From: an uncultured Alphaproteobacteria bacterium
Lineage (GTDB): Bacteria > Pseudomonadota > Alphaproteobacteria > Rhodobacterales > Rhodobacteraceae
DNA length: 47,681 bases
NCBI GenBank assembly: GCA_902600895.1
Contig: CACKLF010000011.1
Coordinates: 1-47,681 of the forward strand
Direction of reading: 5' to 3'
Below the pieces are notes generated by a model. It saw only the letters and a program-made list of their open reading frames with translations, did not search any database and was not told where the DNA came from. Each line of letters starts with the position of its first letter. Positions within the stretch are counted from its first letter, which is position 1. Below, one piece after another: positions 44,992 through 47,681 of the stretch. A program made the position numbers and the translations under genes.

Positions 44992-45504
44992 TCAATCAGC
45001 TCCGAATTCATATCTAAATGTGCAACATGATGAGCCACTTAATATTGTTTTCTCTCTTTTCAGCGTAGCATTTTCATTGAACCCCTCAATCATAGCAAAG
45101 TCACGGTTACACGATAAAATTGCTCCTAAATCCTCCATTCCCATTGCCTTATAAAATTCTGCATATTTGCAACGCGTAACATCAAAATTAAGATTGGTTT
45201 TTGATTTCTCCAATACAGTTATTTCTAGTGCACCATCTTGTTTCCAAAACTCAAGAGTTTCTAAAAATGCTTCAATATCGTTTCCATAGGCGCTAGACAG
45301 ATCTTTTCCTTGTTTTCTTGCAAGCTCTTTAACTGTGCTAGCAAGAATCTCCACTACGTCCTGTCTACCGAAAGATTCGAAGAGCTTTTCTAAGAATGGC
45401 AACAGGATTCTCGCTTCAGTCTCTCTTCTATTAAGTACTCCAATTTTTTGAGTAATAAAATCTTCCAGCACTTTTCCTTCCATCTTACCTTTACTTATCG
45501 CCAT
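44992..45504 (-). CDS. L-2-amino-thiazoline-4-carboxylic acid hydrolase family protein
   Basis: About 170 residues. The C-terminal half matches the ATC hydrolase family: NFDVTRCKYAEFYKAMG, LSCNRDFAMIEGFN, a KREKTI strand, then a CCTFRY end, with Cys112, Cys132, Asp135, Cys160 and Cys161 standing out. ATC hydrolase opens a thiazoline ring to N-carbamoyl-cysteine, but most family members are uncharacterised and the carbamoyl-cysteine amidase partner is not in this window. The ATG at 45504 is preferred over a TTG at 45519. It leads a four-gene run and is divergent from the PhyH gene. Confidence 0.8.
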   Translation of the reverse strand: MAISKGKMEGKVLEDFITQKIGVLNRRETEARILLPFLEKLFESFGRQDVVEILASTVKELARKQGKDLSSAYGNDIEAFLETLEFWKQDGALEITVLEKSKTNLNFDVTRCKYAEFYKAMGMEDLGAILSCNRDFAMIEGFNENATLKREKTILSGSSCCTFRYEFGAD

Positions 45505-45557
45505 CTCTAAAACTTTCAATTATAGTTGTTATAAATTAATACAAAATAGAACTCAAT

Positions 45558-45579
45558 ATATCAATAAGATATCAATAGG
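45558..45579 (+). repeat. Tandem 11-base repeat ATATCAATAAG / ATATCAATAGG
   Basis: Two adjacent 11-base copies differing at one position, in the divergent gap between the ATC-hydrolase-like and PhyH genes. The end of the second copy forms the TAGGA ribosome binding site of the PhyH gene. An 11-base period puts both copies on the same helix face, so a regulator site is possible; it may also be chance in AT-rich DNA. Confidence 0.55.
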
Positions 45580-45591
45580 ATGAATTATACT

Positions 45592-46371
45592 ATGGAAAAT
45601 GAATTCTCTCAAACTTTTGAAAAAAATGGCGCTATACTACTAAAAGATACTTTCAAAGAATGGGTTCCCAAAATTATTGCTGGAATTGAAAGAAATTTAT
45701 CCTCTCCTTCTAAGTATGCCAATGAAAACAATGTAGATAGCGGTAGATTTTTTGATGATTATTGCAACTGGAAAGTTATAAACGAGTTTCAAGATTTTAT
45801 TTTTAACAGTAATGCTGCCAAAATAGCAGCAGAGGTGATGAATTCAAAGACAGCTCAATTTTTTCATGACCATGTTTTAGTAAAAGAGGGAGGAACATCA
45901 AAAGAAACTCCGTGGCATCAGGATGCTCCTTATTATTTTGTAAATGGAGAAAAAACGGTAAGTATGTGGATACCAGTCGATCCAATCACAAATACTGGAT
46001 TGAGATTTATCGCTGGGTCACACAAATGGGAGAAGATGGTGAAACCTGTTTCATGGGCTGATGATAGTGATTTTTACAAAAGTGAACACGATTGGTTGCC
46101 AGTACCGGAACCAGACTCTGATCCAGGAAATTTTAGAATTCTTGAATGGTCCATGGAACCTGGAGATGCTGTTTTATTTAACTTTAGGACTGTTCATGGT
46201 GCTCGCGGAAACGAAACTCCCATGAGACGGCGAGCTTTATCTTTGCGCTGGGTAGGAGATGACGTGACCTACATTGAGCGACCTGGTCGGACTTCCCCCC
46301 CATTTCCAGACCATAATATGCAAACCGGGCAAATTCTCAGAACTGACTGGTTTCCCATCCTATATCCTTAA
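45592..46371 (+). CDS. Phytanoyl-CoA dioxygenase (PhyH) family protein
   Basis: Fe(II)/2-oxoglutarate dioxygenase of about 259 residues. The iron triad is His and Asp in PWHQDAP and His in TVHGARGN, with an Arg shortly after for 2-oxoglutarate (numbers 113, 115 and 206 counted from the longer start). TAGGA at 45576-45580 abuts an ATG at 45580 but has 11 bases to the ATG at 45592, which I therefore choose. Substrate unknown; marine PhyH proteins act on compounds such as ectoine, phosphonates and acyl-CoA. Divergent from the ATC-hydrolase-like gene; one base separates its stop from the GNAT gene. Confidence 0.9.
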   Translation: MENEFSQTFEKNGAILLKDTFKEWVPKIIAGIERNLSSPSKYANENNVDSGRFFDDYCNWKVINEFQDFIFNSNAAKIAAEVMNSKTAQFFHDHVLVKEGGTSKETPWHQDAPYYFVNGEKTVSMWIPVDPITNTGLRFIAGSHKWEKMVKPVSWADDSDFYKSEHDWLPVPEPDSDPGNFRILEWSMEPGDAVLFNFRTVHGARGNETPMRRRALSLRWVGDDVTYIERPGRTSPPFPDHNMQTGQILRTDWFPILYP

Positions 46372-46372
46372 C

Positions 46373-46879
46373 CTAACCAGAAAGTTTTTTCTGCATGAGT
46401 ATTAAATTCAAAAACTTGCCAAATTTAAAACCTATATTTGGCAGTATGCATAATTTATTAAAGCCAATGGACTTATGAAAAGACAACCCTGCTGGATTAC
46501 TCTCAGATACACCGGCGATGAGACAATTTACCTCCTTGCTTACTGCGTCTTTCTCTAACTCAGCAACTAAGCGTTTTCCTAATCCACAACCTCTAAATTT
46601 TTGATCAATAATTACAGTATGCTCCATCGTTTTTTTATATCCAGTACCTGGTCTAAATTGAGTGTAACTTGCAAAGCCAACAACTTTTCCATCACTAACA
46701 CCTACTATACTTAAATGGCCATTTTTATTTCTCTCTGAAATCATAGTTTCAACATCTTTGGGAGACTTTTCTTTATCGTTAAATGTCCAGAGAGTATCAC
46801 GAATAATTGGATTCCAAATACTTGTGACAGCTGAAAAATGAGAGGGATTTGCTTGTTCTATTTTAAAATTTTTCAACAT
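46373..46879 (-). CDS. GNAT N-acetyltransferase, phosphinothricin-acetyltransferase-like
   Basis: A 168-residue acetyl-CoA-dependent N-acetyltransferase. The acetyl-CoA loop is RGCGLG (96-101) in QKFRGCGLGKRLVAELE, with the family FRPGTGYKKTMEHTVII before it and VSESNPAGLSFHKSIGF after, as in the Pat/YncA group. Such enzymes acetylate methionine derivatives such as methionine sulfoximine or sulfone, as well as phosphinothricin, which would fit the sulfur-rich neighbourhood, but substrate is inferred. It is 24 bases downstream of cysK, probably co-transcribed. Confidence 0.9.
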   Translation of the reverse strand: MLKNFKIEQANPSHFSAVTSIWNPIIRDTLWTFNDKEKSPKDVETMISERNKNGHLSIVGVSDGKVVGFASYTQFRPGTGYKKTMEHTVIIDQKFRGCGLGKRLVAELEKDAVSKEVNCLIAGVSESNPAGLSFHKSIGFNKLCILPNIGFKFGKFLNLILMQKKLSG

Positions 46880-46903
46880 ACAGGGGTGATTGCTTTTTAT
46901 ATG

Positions 46904-47681
46904 TCACATTTGATAATTTGGCGTTGATTGAGATATCTCCTTTTCTTCACCATTCATATCTTCGTCAATACTAGAAAAAAGAGGAGAAGAAAGATATCTT
47001 TCACCTGTATCTGGGAGCATACACAATATAGCTGAGCCTGGTTCAGCTTTTTCTGCTACTTTTATTGCTGTAGCAAAGGTGGCTCCTCCAGATATCCCAG
47101 TTATAATACCCTCTTTCTTAGCTAATTTCTGAGCCCAATTCACTCCTTCTTCAGAAGTAATTGGTATAATTTGATCATAAAAACTTTTGTCAACGGCTTC
47201 TTGCAACACAAATGGTATAAAATCTGGTGTCCAACCTTGAATCAGATGAGGTTGCCATGAACCATGACTTTCCGCAGGAGTATTCGATTCGGTTCTTAGC
47301 TGTGGGTGACCACTTGAAATTAGGGCGGCATTTTCTGGTTCACTAAGAATAATTTTTGTTTCAGGCCGTTTTTCTCTCAATACTCTGGCTACTCCAGATA
47401 CTGTACCACCAGTGCCATAACCTGTGACAAAATAATTAAGACTCTGGCCCTTAAAATCTGTTATTATTTCTCTGGCCGTTGTTGACTCATGTATATCCGC
47501 GTTGGCTTTTGTCTCAAATTGACTAGCCAAAAACCAGCCATTAGCCTCTGCTAATTCTTTTGCTTTGTTGTACATGCCTATACCCTTTTCAGCTCTGGGT
47601 GTCAGAATGACTTTTGCACCAAGAAACCTCATTAGCTTTCGCCTCTCAATTGAAAAACTTTCAGCCATAGTAATTACCAAA
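46904..47681 (-). CDS. cysK: Cysteine synthase, C-terminal part (cut by window edge)
   Basis: PLP enzyme making cysteine from O-acetylserine and sulfide. About 258 C-terminal residues are in the window; the frame stays open through the right edge and the Met near 47666 is internal (TMAESFSIERRKLM). The part holding the PLP lysine lies outside. Seen: the phosphate-binding GYGTGGTVSG, GISGGATFATAI, and LPDTGERYLSS. A C-terminal tail of about 25 polar residues follows, longer than in the E. coli enzyme. Cystathionine beta-synthase is a less likely relative. Confidence 0.93.
   Translation of the reverse strand, partial: LVITMAESFSIERRKLMRFLGAKVILTPRAEKGIGMYNKAKELAEANGWFLASQFETKANADIHESTTAREIITDFKGQSLNYFVTGYGTGGTVSGVARVLREKRPETKIILSEPENAALISSGHPQLRTESNTPAESHGSWQPHLIQGWTPDFIPFVLQEAVDKSFYDQIIPITSEEGVNWAQKLAKKEGIITGISGGATFATAIKVAEKAEPGSAILCMLPDTGERYLSSPLFSSIDEDMNGEEKEISQSTPNYQM

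Noticed and set aside
45005-45038. Longer form of the small membrane protein starting at 45038
   Set aside because: It would overlap the ATC-hydrolase-like gene by 47 bases, while the ATG at 44990 has a proper ribosome binding site and stop-start coupling.

Overview
The window looks like a piece of a compact, AT-rich alphaproteobacterial chromosome, probably from a marine, small-genome relative of the Rhodobacterales. Four things suggest this: (i) a RegB | SenC-RegA locus in the divergent layout known from Rhodobacter, with the RegB quinone motif GGLTNPF intact; (ii) the run trxA-addA-addB-tsaE beside folC and accD; (iii) alphaproteobacterial forms of AddB, CCA-adding enzyme, GTP cyclohydrolase II and an NDUFAF5-type methyltransferase; (iv) weak codon GC throughout. 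The taxonomic placement is inference from protein character and gene order remembered from that group. I found no tRNA, rRNA, CRISPR array, insertion sequence, prophage or integrase. No stretch longer than 300 bases lacks a gene.

Layout. 1-2500 (+): end of cytochrome c1, chorismate synthase, aerobic coproporphyrinogen oxidase. 2500-5350 (-): Hsp33, CoA-type Nudix hydrolase, CCA-adding enzyme. 5400-7900: a second Nudix gene (+), then lytic transglycosylase and dapB (-). 7990-12470 (+): rbfA-truB-DUF1643-rpsO-pnp, an RNA and ribosome operon holding one gene of unknown function. 12520-16170 (-): a P-loop sulfotransferase-like protein coupled to an unusual class IV PLP-fold protein, ferrochelatase, and an NDUFAF5-like methyltransferase. 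16330-21020: MarR regulator plus an unrecognised protein (+), ubiG (-), proline iminopeptidase (+), HSDL2-like SDR and a lipoprotein (-). 21180-23390 (+): accD-folC. 23400-32170 (-): regB-tsaE-addB-addA-trxA. 32290-33460 (+): senC-regA. 33460-34680 (-): ubiH-type hydroxylase. 34740-40520 (+): amidase, DapC-like aminotransferase, ftsK, lolA. 40540-42040 (-): xth and an atypical response regulator. 42130-43220 (+): ribA. 43220-45500 (-): ATC-hydrolase-family protein, small membrane protein, homocysteine methyltransferase-family protein, YggS. 45590-47681: PhyH dioxygenase (+), GNAT acetyltransferase and the end of cysK (-).

How the genes fit together. Most are housekeeping, but several share a theme of respiration, heme and quinone: cytochrome c1, HemF, HemH, UbiG, a UbiH-family hydroxylase and the redox sensor pair RegB/RegA with SenC. 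The right end is rich in sulfur amino acid enzymes. The best candidates for something undescribed are the sulfotransferase-like / class IV PLP-fold pair (12520-14146) and the ATC-hydrolase / small membrane protein / methyltransferase operon (43221-45504). Strand switches are very tight: eight of ten convergent gene pairs have 12 or fewer bases between stops, or overlap, leaving almost no room for intrinsic terminators. Several starts had to be moved from TTG to a nearby ATG or GTG because of ribosome binding sites; these are noted gene by gene.
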